Assembly: GCA_963731615.1 (NCBI GenBank)
Contig: CAVSWD010000005.1
Location: forward strand, 248,001-312,000
Source: Gaiellasilicea sp963731615
GTDB taxonomy: Bacteria > Actinomycetota > Thermoleophilia > Gaiellales > Gaiellaceae
Direction of reading: 5' to 3'
DNA length: 64,000 nucleotides
The notes under the pieces were generated by a model that worked only from the letters and a program-made list of their open reading frames with translations, made no database searches and was not told the origin of the DNA. Both the position numbers and the translations under genes were made by a program. This document shows positions 52,057-61,148 of the stretch, piece by piece; the stretch's first letter is position 1, and every line of letters starts with the position of its first letter.

Positions 52057-52977
52057 ATGGCGCTCGAGATCGGGATCGTCGGTCTGCCCGGAGCGGGCAA
52101 GACGACGCTGTTCACCGCGCTGACCCACACCGGCGGCGCGGGCTTCGGCAAGGAGAACGTCGGCATGGCGTCGATCGCCGACGAGCGATTGGAGCAGCTA
52201 GCGGCGCTGGTCGGCGCACGGAAGATCACACCGGCGACGATCCGCGTCGTCGACGTCCCCGGGACCGGGCCGGCGCTGCTCGGCGGGCTGCGGCAGGTCG
52301 ACGCGATCCTGGCGGTCGCGGATGGATTCTCACCCGGAGCGGATCCTGCTCGCGATCTCGAGACGCTCGACCTCGAGCTGCTCGTCGCGGACCGCGACCA
52401 CGTCGAGCGACGGCTCGAACGGGTCGAGAAGCAGGCGAAGTCGGGCGACGCGTCGCTGCGGAAGGAGGTCGATCAGCTACGGGCGCTGCTCGCGCATCTG
52501 GAGGCCGGAAACACGCTACGCGACTACCAGGGCGACTTGCCCGCCGAGCTGGAGCCGCTGACAACGAAGCCGTTGCTCGCGGTCGAGAACGGTGCGGGCG
52601 GGATCGACCTCGCGCTCGAGGCCGAGCTGACGGCGATGTCAGAGGACGAGGCGGCGGAGTTTCGCGACGGCCCTTCCGCGCTCGACGAGGTCGTCAGGAG
52701 GCTGCGCGACTCGCTCGACCTGATCACGTTCTTCACGGCAGGCGAGAAGGAGACGAGGGCCTGGACGCTCCGCCGCGGCCAGACCGCACTCGAAGCCGCC
52801 GCCTCGGTCCACTCGGACATCGCCCGCGGCTTCATTCGCTGCGAGACGATCTCGACGCAGGATCTGCTCGATGCCGGCTCGCACGCCGAGGCGGCCAAGC
52901 GCGGCACGCAGCGACTCGAGGGCAAGACCTACGAGGTTCAGGACGGCGACGTCCTGAACATCCGCTTCAACGTCTAG
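52057..52977 (+). CDS. YchF-like P-loop NTPase (Obg family), short form
   Basis: 306 residues versus ~363 in YchF. G1 GLPGAGKTTLF at the N-terminus, G3 VVDVPGTG (D-x-P-G), a coiled helical insert RDHVERRLERVEKQAKSG, no clear N-K-x-D G4 (LLAVENGAGG, as in ATP-preferring OLA1/YchF), and a C-terminal TGS domain (VHSDIARGFIRCETIS, YEVQDGDVLNIRFNV). The family binds ribosomes and senses redox state. Starts at the previous stop codon. Its own stop TAG is the left end of the inverted repeat 52974-53141. Confidence 0.88.
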   Translation: MALEIGIVGLPGAGKTTLFTALTHTGGAGFGKENVGMASIADERLEQLAALVGARKITPATIRVVDVPGTGPALLGGLRQVDAILAVADGFSPGADPARDLETLDLELLVADRDHVERRLERVEKQAKSGDASLRKEVDQLRALLAHLEAGNTLRDYQGDLPAELEPLTTKPLLAVENGAGGIDLALEAELTAMSEDEAAEFRDGPSALDEVVRRLRDSLDLITFFTAGEKETRAWTLRRGQTALEAAASVHSDIARGFIRCETISTQDLLDAGSHAEAAKRGTQRLEGKTYEVQDGDVLNIRFNV

Positions 52978-53141
52978 GAGGGTTTGGCGGAGTGGCGCTC
53001 GTCGCCGGGGTGCGATGGTCGTTCCGAGGCAAGGAGGCGGGGAGCGCCGATAGCCGTAGCTATCGGCGCGGCTGAGGACGTCGCCTCGGGACGAGCAGCG
53101 CGGCCTGGCGACACAGCCGCTCTTTCGCCAGACCCTCCTAG
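52974..53141. repeat. 168-base imperfect inverted repeat between convergent genes
   Basis: Outer arms CTAGGAGGGTTTGGCG (52974-52989) and CGCCAGACCCTCCTAG (53126-53141) pair with one G-T wobble; GTCGTTCCGAGGC (about 53019-53031) pairs with GCCTCGGGACGA (about 53082-53093); the centre is the perfect GCGCCGATAGC-CGTA-GCTATCGGCGC (53044-53069). Intermediate stretches also resemble one another. The left end holds the stop of the YchF-like gene, the right end the stop of the esterase gene. Could be a bidirectional terminator, a MITE-like remnant or a processed RNA. Confidence 0.7.
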
Positions 53142-54100
53142 CGGAGACGGTCGGCAAGGTAGCGCAGGCCGATCGGGTAGCGGTACTCGATCGCGAGGTG
53201 GGTTGCGTCGAAGAGCTCGACGTGCAGGTCGGGAACTTCGAGCGCCGTCAACTCGCGCCGTAGCCATTCGGCGGTCAGGTCGAGATACCACTCGTCTCGC
53301 GTGCCGGCATCGACGTAGATCGCCCGCATCCCGCGGAGGGCGTCGGCGTGCCTCGGCACGAGGATTGGGTAATCCCACTCGAGCCAGCGCTCCCATAGCT
53401 CCGGGATCACCTGGGCCGTCGCGACGTCGTAGGGAAGGCGGATCGTGCCGTCGTCGGCGGCGTAGGCGGCCGAGAAGCCCCACTGAAGCAGGATGTGCAG
53501 GTCGTGCGGGTGCGCGAGCGGAGCGGGACCGGTACGCAGCTCCTCGAGGAAGCGCTCGATCGAGCCGTCATAGGCGTCGCGCAGTCGCCGCGCCGCGACC
53601 CGGAAGAACGGCCGGATCGAGACCTCGAAAAGACCGCCGCCCGCGTGGCTCGCGAAGCCGGAGAAGACGTCCGGCCGGAGCATCGCGGTGACCGCAGCAC
53701 CTTGGCCGCCGCTCGACTTGCCGGCGACGCCGCGGAAGCCGTTCGAGTCATAGCGCTCGTCGACGAACGGGACGATCTCGTCGCAGATGTACGTGTGGTA
53801 GCGGCCGCTACCGGTCGAATCGACGAACTGCGAGCCGCCGACCGAGGTGAACGCATCGACGAAGACGACCCGCGCGTCCACGTCCTCCCGCTCGAGCAGC
53901 TCCAGGAACGTCGGTCGGAACGCGACCCGGTTCCGCCACATCTCGAGCTGCCCCGTGTAGCCCTGGAGCACGTACACGGTCGGCCCGCCCGCGTAGCCCG
54001 GCGGCGTGTAGACCCAGAGCGGCCGCTCGTACGGGTCGCCGAGCGGGTTGCCGCGCAGCGCCTCGCTCGCGATCACGTGCTCGTCCAGCTGCCCGTTCAT
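53138..54100 (-). CDS. Esterase-family alpha/beta hydrolase
   Basis: 320 residues from ATG 54100. The nucleophile is the Ser of GVAGKSSGGQGAAVTAML (G-x-S-x-G form), with PTVYVLQGYTGQLEMWRNR (oxyanion loop), VDAFTSVGGSQFVDSTGSGR, HTYICDEIVPFVDERYDSN and a C-terminal His in DATHLAIEYRYPIGLRYL. Resembles the putative esterase group near S-formylglutathione hydrolase/ Ag85-like proteins. No signal peptide. The ATG overlaps the EamA stop (TGATG), so co-translated. Confidence 0.87.
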   Translation of the reverse strand: MNGQLDEHVIASEALRGNPLGDPYERPLWVYTPPGYAGGPTVYVLQGYTGQLEMWRNRVAFRPTFLELLEREDVDARVVFVDAFTSVGGSQFVDSTGSGRYHTYICDEIVPFVDERYDSNGFRGVAGKSSGGQGAAVTAMLRPDVFSGFASHAGGGLFEVSIRPFFRVAARRLRDAYDGSIERFLEELRTGPAPLAHPHDLHILLQWGFSAAYAADDGTIRLPYDVATAQVIPELWERWLEWDYPILVPRHADALRGMRAIYVDAGTRDEWYLDLTAEWLRRELTALEVPDLHVELFDATHLAIEYRYPIGLRYLADRLR

Positions 54101-54930
54101 CCCGCGGTGATCATCGCAGCGCCGGCGAGGGCTCCGCCCACTCCGAAGCGCTGGGTGGGGGCGATCCGCTCGTGCAGCAAGAACGCCGCCAGGCCGACCG
54201 TGACGACCGGGTAGAGCGAAGCGAGCACCGCGACGACGCTGAGGAAGCCGCGCGTGCTGGCGAGACCGAACAGCACGTTGGCGCCGACGTCGCACAGACC
54301 GATGACCACGAGCGCGGGCAGGACGCGGGCTCCGGGCCGAAGCGTGACGCCGATTGCGACCGCGACACAGAGCGCGAGCATCGAGGACACGCCGCGGGCA
54401 GTGGCGACCGCGAAGGGCACGCTCTCGTCGGCAGCGCGGTCGAGGAAGACGAAGTAGGCGCCGAAGCCGCACGCCGCGACGAGCGCGAGCCCGACTCCCG
54501 CCGCCCTGCCGCCACCGCGCTCCGCCGGCTCGCGCGACGCGAGCGCGACGCCGGCGAGCGCCAACAGGATCCCCGCCACCTGGAGCGCGCTCGGTCGCTC
54601 CCCGGAGACGACGCCGACGGTGAACGGGATCGCCGCCGACACGGCGGAGACCGGAGCGACGATCCCCATCGCGCCGACGGCCATCCCACGGTAGAGCGAT
54701 CCGAGCCCGATGCACGCGCCCACTCCGGCCACCGCCGCAAGACCGGACGACTTCCAGCCCGGAGGGCTCTCGCCGGCAACGGCGACCCAGACGAGCACCG
54801 CGACGAGCCCCGCCGTCTGCGAGATCGCGAGCACAGTGAGCACGTGCAGCGTCCGCGACTTCAGGCCGCCCAGGAAGTCGCCGACGCCCCACGAGAGGCT
54901 CGCGCCGAGCGCCAGCGCGATCGCCAGCAC
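54097..54930 (-). CDS. EamA-family (DMT) transporter
   Basis: 277 residues with about ten hydrophobic helices in two five-helix halves: LALGASLSWGVGDFLGGL, GSLYRGMAVGAMGIVAPVSA then the second set with AYFVFLDRAADESVPFAVAT, ANVLFGLASTRGFLSVVAVL and PVVTVGLAAFLLHERIAPTQ. Exports or imports small metabolites such as amino acids or nucleosides; direction not predictable. Reading frame ends inside the esterase start. Confidence 0.92.
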   Translation of the reverse strand: MLAIALALGASLSWGVGDFLGGLKSRTLHVLTVLAISQTAGLVAVLVWVAVAGESPPGWKSSGLAAVAGVGACIGLGSLYRGMAVGAMGIVAPVSAVSAAIPFTVGVVSGERPSALQVAGILLALAGVALASREPAERGGGRAAGVGLALVAACGFGAYFVFLDRAADESVPFAVATARGVSSMLALCVAVAIGVTLRPGARVLPALVVIGLCDVGANVLFGLASTRGFLSVVAVLASLYPVVTVGLAAFLLHERIAPTQRFGVGGALAGAAMITAG

Positions 54931-54940
54931 TATCTACCCG

Positions 54941-55010
54941 GCGCAAGATGGGCATCCGCGGAAGCGGATGACCATCGCGCAAGATCCCTGACGGGGCCGC
55001 TTCGCGGCCC
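54941..55010 (-). repeat. Double-hairpin intergenic repeat, copy 3 (minus orientation)
   Basis: On the minus strand: GGGCCGC-GAA-GCGGCCC (55010-54994), spacer CGTCAGGGATCTTGCGCG, hairpin 2 ATGGTCATCCGC-TTCC-GCGGATGCCCAT (54975-54948, 11 of 12 pairs), tail CTTGCGCC. Lies between the stop of the HD-domain gene (55034) and the EamA start (54930). Matches copies 1 and 2 in layout. Confidence 0.7.
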
Positions 55011-55033
55011 AAGAACTCCTGCATCCTTAGCCT

Positions 55034-55861
55034 CTACTCTCCGACAGGTTTGGTCGCCGCGACGGCGTCGAGCTGGTTGGCGTGGTAGAGGACCGCTGCC
55101 TCGGCCGTCCGCGCTGCGTTCCGGTCGTGGTGACTGGCGATCGCGTGCAGCAGCTCGGTACGCGCATCCGGGTCGAGCGAGCCCGCCCGCGCCTCGACGA
55201 GCCGCAGGCCGAGATGGACGTGGCCGAGGAGTCGGCCCTCCTCGGTCGGGCGGAACGACGGGCCACGACCGAGCTCGCGGACTCGACCGACGTCGTGCAA
55301 CAGAGCTGCGGCGAGCAAGAGGTCGGAGCGGAGACGAGGATGGAGCTGCGCCGTCTCGCGCGCGAGTGTCGCGACGCCGACCGTGTGCTCGAGCAGGCCG
55401 CCGGCGTAGGAGTGGTGCGTCTCGGCAGCCGGGAGCTCGCGCATCGCCTTGCGGATCTCCGCGTCCCCGAGGATCTGGCCGACGAGCGCTGCCAGGCCCG
55501 GATACGAGATCTCGCCGGCGAGGAAGTCCAGGAACCCGTCGAGCTCGTCGGCGTCGCGGCGCAGACGCGGCGCGAGGCCGGCCGGATCCTCGTCGGCGGC
55601 CTCGACGGAGCGGATCTCGAGCTGTAGCCGGTTGTCGAAGCTCTCGACCCGGCCGAGCACGCGCACGGCGTCGCCCTCGGCGAACCGTCCGTCGAGCAGC
55701 TCGACGTCGTTCCAGATCCGCGCCTCGATGCGACCCGTCGGGTCGACCAGCTCGAGCATCAGGTACGGCGCACCCTTGCGGGTCGTCCGCCGCTGCTTGC
55801 GGGCGACGGCGTAGACGCCTTCAACTGTGCGATCGGCGGTCAGCTCCGAGATCGTGCTCAC
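55034..55861 (-). CDS. OB-fold plus HD-domain hydrolase (YhaM-like 3'-5' exonuclease)
   Basis: 275 residues from GTG 55861. N-terminal OB-fold (residues ~10-85: VEGVYAVARKQRRTTRKGAP, RIEARIWNDVELLDGRFAEG) binds nucleic acid; C-terminal HD domain has YAGGLLEHTVGVATLARETA, LLLAAALLHDVGRVRELGRG (H-D) and LLHAIASHHDRNAARTAEAA. This is the layout of YhaM-type 3'-5' exonucleases acting on RNA and ssDNA. A cNMP-type phosphohydrolase is less likely. Divergent from DUF1015, 31 bases between starts. Confidence 0.9.
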   Translation of the reverse strand: MSTISELTADRTVEGVYAVARKQRRTTRKGAPYLMLELVDPTGRIEARIWNDVELLDGRFAEGDAVRVLGRVESFDNRLQLEIRSVEAADEDPAGLAPRLRRDADELDGFLDFLAGEISYPGLAALVGQILGDAEIRKAMRELPAAETHHSYAGGLLEHTVGVATLARETAQLHPRLRSDLLLAAALLHDVGRVRELGRGPSFRPTEEGRLLGHVHLGLRLVEARAGSLDPDARTELLHAIASHHDRNAARTAEAAVLYHANQLDAVAATKPVGE

Positions 55862-55892
55862 GAAGCGGAGTCTAGGAGTTAGGCTCGCGCCG

Positions 55893-56919
55893 ATGGCCGT
55901 CGTCAAGCCCTTTCGCGCCCTGCGCTACGACGAGGCGACAGCTGGGCCGCTGCAGACGCTCGTGGCGCCACCGTACGACGTGATCTCGCCCGAGCAGCGC
56001 GAGGAGCTCCGCGCCCGCAGCCCCTACAACGTCGTCCGGCTCACGCTCCCCGACTCCGAGGACGAGGCTGCACGCACGCTCGAGGACTGGCGCTCGAGCG
56101 GGATCCTGATCGAGGAGCCGCCCGCGGTCTGGGCGCTCGAGCAGGACTACGTCGGCCCCGACGGCGTCGCCCGCACGCGCTTCGGCCTCGTCGCCTCGCT
56201 GAAGGTCGAGCCGTACGAGACCGGCACCGTGCTGCCGCACGAGCGCACCCACGCCGGCCCGAAGGAAGGGCGGCTGCGCCTGCTTCGGGCGACGCGCGTC
56301 CAGCTCGAACCGATCTTCCTGCTCTACGACGGCGCCGCGCCGGTCGACCGTCCCGACCGCCCGCCCGACCTCGAGGTCGAGGGCGCGAAGCTGTGGCGCA
56401 TCGACGACCCGACGATCGTCCGCGCGTTCGACGACAAGCAGCTCCTGATCGCGGACGGCCACCACCGCTACGAGACGGCCGTCGCGCTTCCACGATGAGG
56501 AAGGCACGCCCGCGAGCGCGCAGATGCTGGTCGTGCTCGTCTCGACCGACGATCCGGGGCTCGAGATCTTCCCCACGCACCGCCTCTTCGCGGAACCGAA
56601 GCGCCTCGAGAGCAACGGTGACGGCGGCGCTGAGGTGCGTGAAGTCACGCGCAGCGGCTCACGCGTCGTCCACGGTCCCGCCGGATTGCTCGACGTCCAG
56701 CTCGTCGACACGCTCGGGCACGACGGGATCTCATATACCGCCGACGCCGAGGAGGCGGAGCGGCGCGTCCACGAGGGGGAGGCGGCCGTCGCCTATCTGC
56801 TGCAGCCGACCAGGATCGACGACATCTTCGCCTACGCCCGCCGCGGCGAGGTGCTCCCGCAGAAGACCACCTACTTCTTCCCCAAGCTCATCTCCGGCCT
56901 ACTCCTCCAGCCGCTGTGA
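55893..56919 (+). CDS. DUF1015 protein, one apparent frameshift
   Basis: About 341 residues. KPFRALRYDEATAGPLQTLV, VAPPYDVISPEQREELRAR, YNVVRLTLPDSEDE and LIADGHHRYETAVAL are hallmark DUF1015 motifs. The frame changes near 56490 (VALP) to FHDEEGTPASAQMLVVLVST, then GLEIFPTHRLF and AYLLQPTRIDDIFAYARRGE to the end. Family function unknown. The stop overlaps the IMPase start as GTGA, so co-translated. Confidence 0.85.
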
Positions 56920-57716
56920 AGCCGTGGCTCGACGTGTGCCGCAACGCGGTCGGCGACATCCGGGTCGTGCTCGCGGAGCTGCCGACCCGCGTCGAGCGCG
57001 AGCCGGTGCTCGCGACCGGCGAGGGTGGCGACGAGACGACGGCGATCGACGCGGCGGCCGAGACGGCGGTCGTGCACCGGCTCGAGCAGCTGGACGAGAG
57101 CTTCACCCTCGTCTCGGAGGAGCTCGGCGAGCGGGTCTTCGGGAGCGGAGAGCCGTGGCGGGTGGTGCTCGACCCGATCGACGGCTCGCTGAACGCGAAG
57201 CGCGACATCCCCTTCTACTCGCTCTCGTTCGCCGTGGCCGACGGACCGGCGATGGGCGACGTCGTCTGGGGCTACGTCTACGACTTCGGAACGGGCGAGG
57301 AGTGGACGGCCGAGCGAGGCGGCGGTGCCTTCCTGAACGGCGCGCAGCTCGGCGCGGTTCGCCCGAAGGACACGATCGAGATCCTCTCCTTCGAGGCGAC
57401 GACGACCGCCGAGGTCGCCGAGCGGGCAGCCCAGATGGTCGGGAGCGCTCACCGGCTGCGGATCATGGGCTCGCTCGCACTCTCGCTCTGCCACCTGGCG
57501 GCCGGGCGAGTCGACGCGGTGTGCTCCCTCAAGGAGGCGCGCTCGGTGGACATCGCAGCCGGCCAGCTGCTCGTTCGCGAGTGCGGCCTCGCGATCGACC
57601 TGTTCGAGGACCGGCCGTTCGAGGCAGCGGCGCTCGACCTCGTCGGACGCTCGCGAGTCGTCGCCGCCGGAACGCCCGAACTGTGCCAGACACTGGAGAC
57701 CGCGCTCACCGCGTAG
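56916..57716 (+). CDS. Inositol monophosphatase family protein
   Basis: 266 residues, GTG start. Mg2+ site motifs: LVSEELGERVFGSGEPWRVV (E-E), LDPIDGSLNAKRDIPFYSLS (D-P-I-D-G), and SLKEARSVDIAAGQLLVREC for the third ligand Asp (W/S-x-D-x-A-A-G). Hydrolyses phosphate from inositol phosphates, NADP or histidinol phosphate-like substrates. Follows DUF1015 in coupling. Confidence 0.93.
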   Translation: MKPWLDVCRNAVGDIRVVLAELPTRVEREPVLATGEGGDETTAIDAAAETAVVHRLEQLDESFTLVSEELGERVFGSGEPWRVVLDPIDGSLNAKRDIPFYSLSFAVADGPAMGDVVWGYVYDFGTGEEWTAERGGGAFLNGAQLGAVRPKDTIEILSFEATTTAEVAERAAQMVGSAHRLRIMGSLALSLCHLAAGRVDAVCSLKEARSVDIAAGQLLVRECGLAIDLFEDRPFEAAALDLVGRSRVVAAGTPELCQTLETALTA

Positions 57717-57738
57717 CAGCCGAGCTAGGCTGAAGCTC

Positions 57739-58803
57739 GTGAGCATCGACCGCGACACCGTTCTGCGCGCACTTGAGCACGTGATCGACCCCGAGCTGCG
57801 CAAGCCGGTCACCGAGCTGGACATGGTTCGCGACGTCGAGATCGACGGCGCCGCCGTCTTCGTCACGATCGCGCTCACCGTCGCAGGCTGCCCGCTGCGC
57901 AACTCGTTCCAGGATCAGGTCGCCGAGCACGTCGGCGGACTTCCCGGCGTCCAGCGCGTCGAGCTCCGCTTCGACGTGATGAGCCCGGACGAGAAGGCGG
58001 CGCTGACGACGAAGCTGCGAGGCGGCCGTCCGGAGAAGTCGATCTCTCTGGACCCGGCCACCCGAGTGATCGCGGTGGCGAGCGGCAAGGGCGGCGTCGG
58101 CAAATCCTCACTGACCGTCAACCTCGCAGCCGCTCTCGATGGGCTGGGGCAGGAGGTCGGAGTCATCGACGCGGATGTCTACGGGCATTCGATCCCGCAC
58201 ATGCTCGGCGTCAACCAGCGCCCGATCGTGGTCGACCGAATGATCGTGCCGCCCGTGCGCGGGCGAATGAAGCTGATCTCGATCGGCAACTTTCTCGACG
58301 ACAACGCACCCGTGATGTGGCGCGGGCCGATGCTGCACCGCGCGCTCGAGCAGTTCCTCTCCGACGTGCACTGGGGCGAGCTCGACACGGTCGTCGTCGA
58401 CATGCCGCCCGGCACCGGGGACATGGCGATCTCGCTCGGCCAGCTGCTGCCCCGCGCCGAGGTGCTCGTCGTGACGACGCCGCAACCGCTCGCGCAAGAG
58501 GTCGCCTCGCGCGCCGCGGTGATGGCGCAGAAGACGGGCCAGAAGCTGCTCGGAGTCGTCGAGAACATGAGCGGCGACGCCTTCGGCTCCGGCGGCGGTG
58601 CGACGCTCGCCGCCGAGCTCGGCGTGCCGCTGCTCGGAACGGTGCCGCTCGACGTCGCCCTGCGCGAGGCGGGTGATGCGGGCGTGCCGGTGGTCGAGGC
58701 CGAGCCCGAGTCGGAGTCGGCCCGCGCAATCGTAGCGATCGCGGAAGCCGTTCTGGCTTCGCGGCCGGCGGCGATCCGCAAGCCGCTGACGCTCATCTCC
58801 TAG
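57739..58803 (+). CDS. mrp: Mrp/NBP35-family Fe-S carrier P-loop ATPase
   Basis: 354 residues from GTG 57739. N-terminal MIP18/DUF59 domain (residues ~1-90; TVAGCPLRNSFQDQVAEHVG) and C-terminal MinD-like ATPase with deviant Walker A ASGKGGVGKSSLTVNLAAAL, VDMPPGTGDMAISLGQLLP and GVVENMSG. Assembles or carries iron-sulfur clusters. The C-x-x-C near the end of eukaryotic Nbp35 is not seen. Ends at a strong hairpin. Confidence 0.94.
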   Translation: MSIDRDTVLRALEHVIDPELRKPVTELDMVRDVEIDGAAVFVTIALTVAGCPLRNSFQDQVAEHVGGLPGVQRVELRFDVMSPDEKAALTTKLRGGRPEKSISLDPATRVIAVASGKGGVGKSSLTVNLAAALDGLGQEVGVIDADVYGHSIPHMLGVNQRPIVVDRMIVPPVRGRMKLISIGNFLDDNAPVMWRGPMLHRALEQFLSDVHWGELDTVVVDMPPGTGDMAISLGQLLPRAEVLVVTTPQPLAQEVASRAAVMAQKTGQKLLGVVENMSGDAFGSGGGATLAAELGVPLLGTVPLDVALREAGDAGVPVVEAEPESESARAIVAIAEAVLASRPAAIRKPLTLIS

Positions 58804-58805
58804 AA

Positions 58806-58836
58806 CGAGAAAGGACGCCCGCAGGCGCCCTTCTCG
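58806..58836. terminator. Hairpin between convergent mrp and secreted-protein genes
   Basis: CGAGAAAGG-CGCC pairs with GGCG-CCCTTCTCG (58806-58836) with one bulge and loop CGCA, about 12 pairs. Just past the mrp stop and 24 bases before the opposing stop. Confidence 0.6.
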
Positions 58837-58859
58837 CGTCTTGGGGAAAGCGGGTCGGG

Positions 58860-59604
58860 CTAGCGCTCGCGAACCTTCTTCAGCACCCAGGCGCCGCTGG
58901 CCTGCGCGCAGGTCATCTCGACGCGATCGCCGACGGCGATCCTGCTGCTGGGCTTCTCCTCGCCGATCGTGCAGGCCTGAGAAGCGCCACCGTCGCTCGG
59001 CTTGACCGAGATCGACGTTGCGGAGAGCGCGTCGACCTGACCACGCACGGTCAGGTGAACGCTGGGCCGCGTCGTCGTACCGGGGTTGCAGTCGATGCGC
59101 TTGACGAGCAGCGCCGCGTTCGCGCCGGTCCCGGTGCCGAGCTGGCCGCCGCTGAGGCCACCGTCCTTCGAGAACGAGCCCGAGAGGCTGCCGAGCACGG
59201 TGCCGTCGCGGCGGCCGGCGTTTCCGTTCAGCCAGGCGTCGAGCTTGCCGTCGGTGTTGACGCCGCTGAAGCGGGCGGTGGCACGGTCGTCGGCGCCGCG
59301 GATCTTCAGATGCCCCGAGACCCAACCGAGCTTCTTGGTCGTGTTGTAGGTGCTGTACATCGACGACCTCGGCCGCGCCGTTCAGGTCGGGCGTGGCGCT
59401 CGTTGCGGTACCCGTGTAGCGGCCCGTCGAAATCTCGATCGTCTGCCCCGCGCAGCTGAGCGTGCGGGTCTGCAGCTTGGCGACCGTCGTCGCCGAGAGG
59501 GTCGCGCTGACCTGGCTGACGTCGCCGGACTTGAGGTGTGCCACGGCCGCGCCGGCAGCCACGAGGGCGGCGAGCGCGAATGTGACCAGAGCCAATCGCT
59601 TCAT
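58860..59604 (-). CDS. Hypothetical secreted protein, one apparent frameshift
   Basis: About 247 residues. Signal peptide MKRLALVTFALAALVAAGAA, then VSATLSATTVAKLQTRTLSC and IEISTGRYTGTATSATPDLN; the frame changes near 59370 to YSTYNTTKKLGWVSGHLKIR and continues SGVNTDGKLDAWLNGNAGRR, LVKRIDCNPGTTTRPSVHLT and GDRVEMTCAQASGAWVLKKV. Ig/OB-like repeated beta pattern; two cysteines per half. Family not recognised. Start is ATG 59604. Confidence 0.6.
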
Positions 59605-59720
59605 GTGTTCCTGTCCCCCTTGAGTGGGTGTGCAGGAACGGAAGATGACCCTGGCCGGTAATCCTTGCGCGAGCAATCCGTAAGGATTTCGTGAAGAGAA
59701 CCCCACGTACACTCGATCGA

Positions 59721-60425
59721 GTGAGCGCGGCCGCCTTCTTCGACCTCGATCGCACGCTGCTGCGGCGTTCGAGCGCGCTTGCGCTGGCCGGGCCCTTCCG
59801 GCGGCACGGGGTGATCGGCCGCGGCCAGCTGGCGAAAGCCGCCGCCTGGCAGCTCCTCTTCGCCGCGCGCGGGGCGAGCGCAGAGACCATCCGCAAGGCA
59901 GCCGAGGACGGGCTGATGATCCTGAAAGGACTCCCGGTCGACGAGTTGCGTACCCTCGTCTCGGGTGCGATGGAGCCGATCCTGAAACCGCTCGTCTACC
60001 AGGATCCACTCGACCTCGTGGCTAGCCACCGGTCTCGGGGCGAGCGCGTCTACATCGTCTCGGCCACGCTGCAGGAGATCGTCGAGGCGATCGCTCGAGA
60101 GCTCGGCTTCGACGGCGCGATCGGCTCGACCTGCGAGATCGAGGACGGCGTCTACACGGGCCGGTCGCTGCGCGCCGCGCACGGAGAGGGCAAGGCGGCC
60201 GCAATCCGCGAGCTGGCGGCGGAGGAAGGCTTCGAGCTCGCCGCCTCGACCGCGTACTCCGACAGCCACACCGATCTTCCGTTTCTCGAGGCGGTCGGCC
60301 GGCCTGTGGCGGTCAACCCGGACCGAGAGCTGCGGCGAGTCGCAGAGCAGCGCGGCTGGCCGATGCTCAGGTTCACCGAGCTCGCCTTCCCGGCACGCTC
60401 CCTGCGGCGCCGCCGTGCAGCCTGA
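59721..60425 (+). CDS. HAD-superfamily phosphatase (SerB/CicA subfamily IB)
   Basis: 234 residues from GTG 59721 after an AT-rich leader. Motif I AAFFDLDRTLLRRSSALALA (DxDxT), motif II VYIVSATLQEIVEAIARELG (S), motif III region GEGKAAAIRELAAEEG (K) and motif IV YSDSHTDLPFLEAVG (D-D). HAD-IB enzymes include phosphoserine phosphatase and lipid-phosphate phosphatases; no TM segment. Stop overlaps the next gene by ~11 bases. Confidence 0.9.
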   Translation: MSAAAFFDLDRTLLRRSSALALAGPFRRHGVIGRGQLAKAAAWQLLFAARGASAETIRKAAEDGLMILKGLPVDELRTLVSGAMEPILKPLVYQDPLDLVASHRSRGERVYIVSATLQEIVEAIARELGFDGAIGSTCEIEDGVYTGRSLRAAHGEGKAAAIRELAAEEGFELAASTAYSDSHTDLPFLEAVGRPVAVNPDRELRRVAEQRGWPMLRFTELAFPARSLRRRRAA

Positions 60426-61145
60426 GCAACGGATCGCGGCGCTCGGCTTCTCCGAGCAGGACACGACGACCCTCGCCCAGCACTTCCGCGACGCGGAGTC
60501 GCGCGGCAAGCTCGGCCACGGGCTGAGCCGGATCGACTGGCTCGAGACGCTCGACGATCTTCGGCCCGACGCGCGACCGCGAGCGGCAGCTCAGCGAGCC
60601 GGGCTACGAGCGCTGGGACGGCGCCGGCGCGCTCGGCTACCTGACGCTCGCGGCGATCTGCCAGGCACAGCTCGACGACCCGCCTCAGCGGACGCGCGTG
60701 ATCGTCGCCTCGAATTGCTTCCCGACGGGCGTCCTCGGCTGGTACGCGCGCCGACTCGCCACGGGCGGGCTCGTCGCGGCGCTGACCGCCACTTCGCCGG
60801 CCAGGCTCGCTCATCCGAGCGGCGGCGAGCCGCTCGCCGGCACCAATCCGCTCGCAATCGCGAATCCCGAGCTCGGACGGCCGCCCGCTCGTCACCGACG
60901 TCTCGATGGGTGCGGTCACCTACGGCGACGTCCTGCGTGGGGCTGCGGCGCCGGACGAGCTCGTCCCGTTCGGCGGTGAGCAGGCGCACAAGGCGTTCGC
61001 GCTCGCGCTCGGCCTGCAGCTGCTGGTCGACGCGCTCGCCGGCGAGGGCTACGGCGCGGTGCTCGTCGTCGCCGACCCGGAGGCCGATCCGGTGCCGGCG
61101 TTGCGCGAGCGGGCTGCCGGCCTACGGCTCCCCGGCGACGCGTGA
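60415..61145 (+). CDS. Ldh2-family malate/L-lactate dehydrogenase-like protein, two apparent frameshifts
   Basis: About 243 residues, shorter than typical ~330-350. GKLGHGLSRIDWLETLDDL opens it, then, after a change near 60570, SEPGYERWDGAGALGYLTLA, VIVASNCFPTGVLGWYARRL, GLVAALTATSPARLAHPSGG and GTNPLAIANP; a second change near 60885 gives TDVSMGAVTYGDVLRGAAAP and a C-terminal QLLVDALAGEGYGAVLVVAD. Type-2 malate/lactate or delta1-piperideine-2-carboxylate reductase family using NAD(P). Breaks are probably errors, the region being rich in them. Confidence 0.75.
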
Positions 61146-61148
61146 GTC

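Noticed and set aside
52974..53045. A tRNA-Ser-like start (GGAGGGTTTGGCGGAGTGGC)
   Set aside because: The sequence resembles the 5' end of a tRNA-Ser but no anticodon arm or T arm with TTCGA follows; the symmetry belongs to the long inverted repeat.
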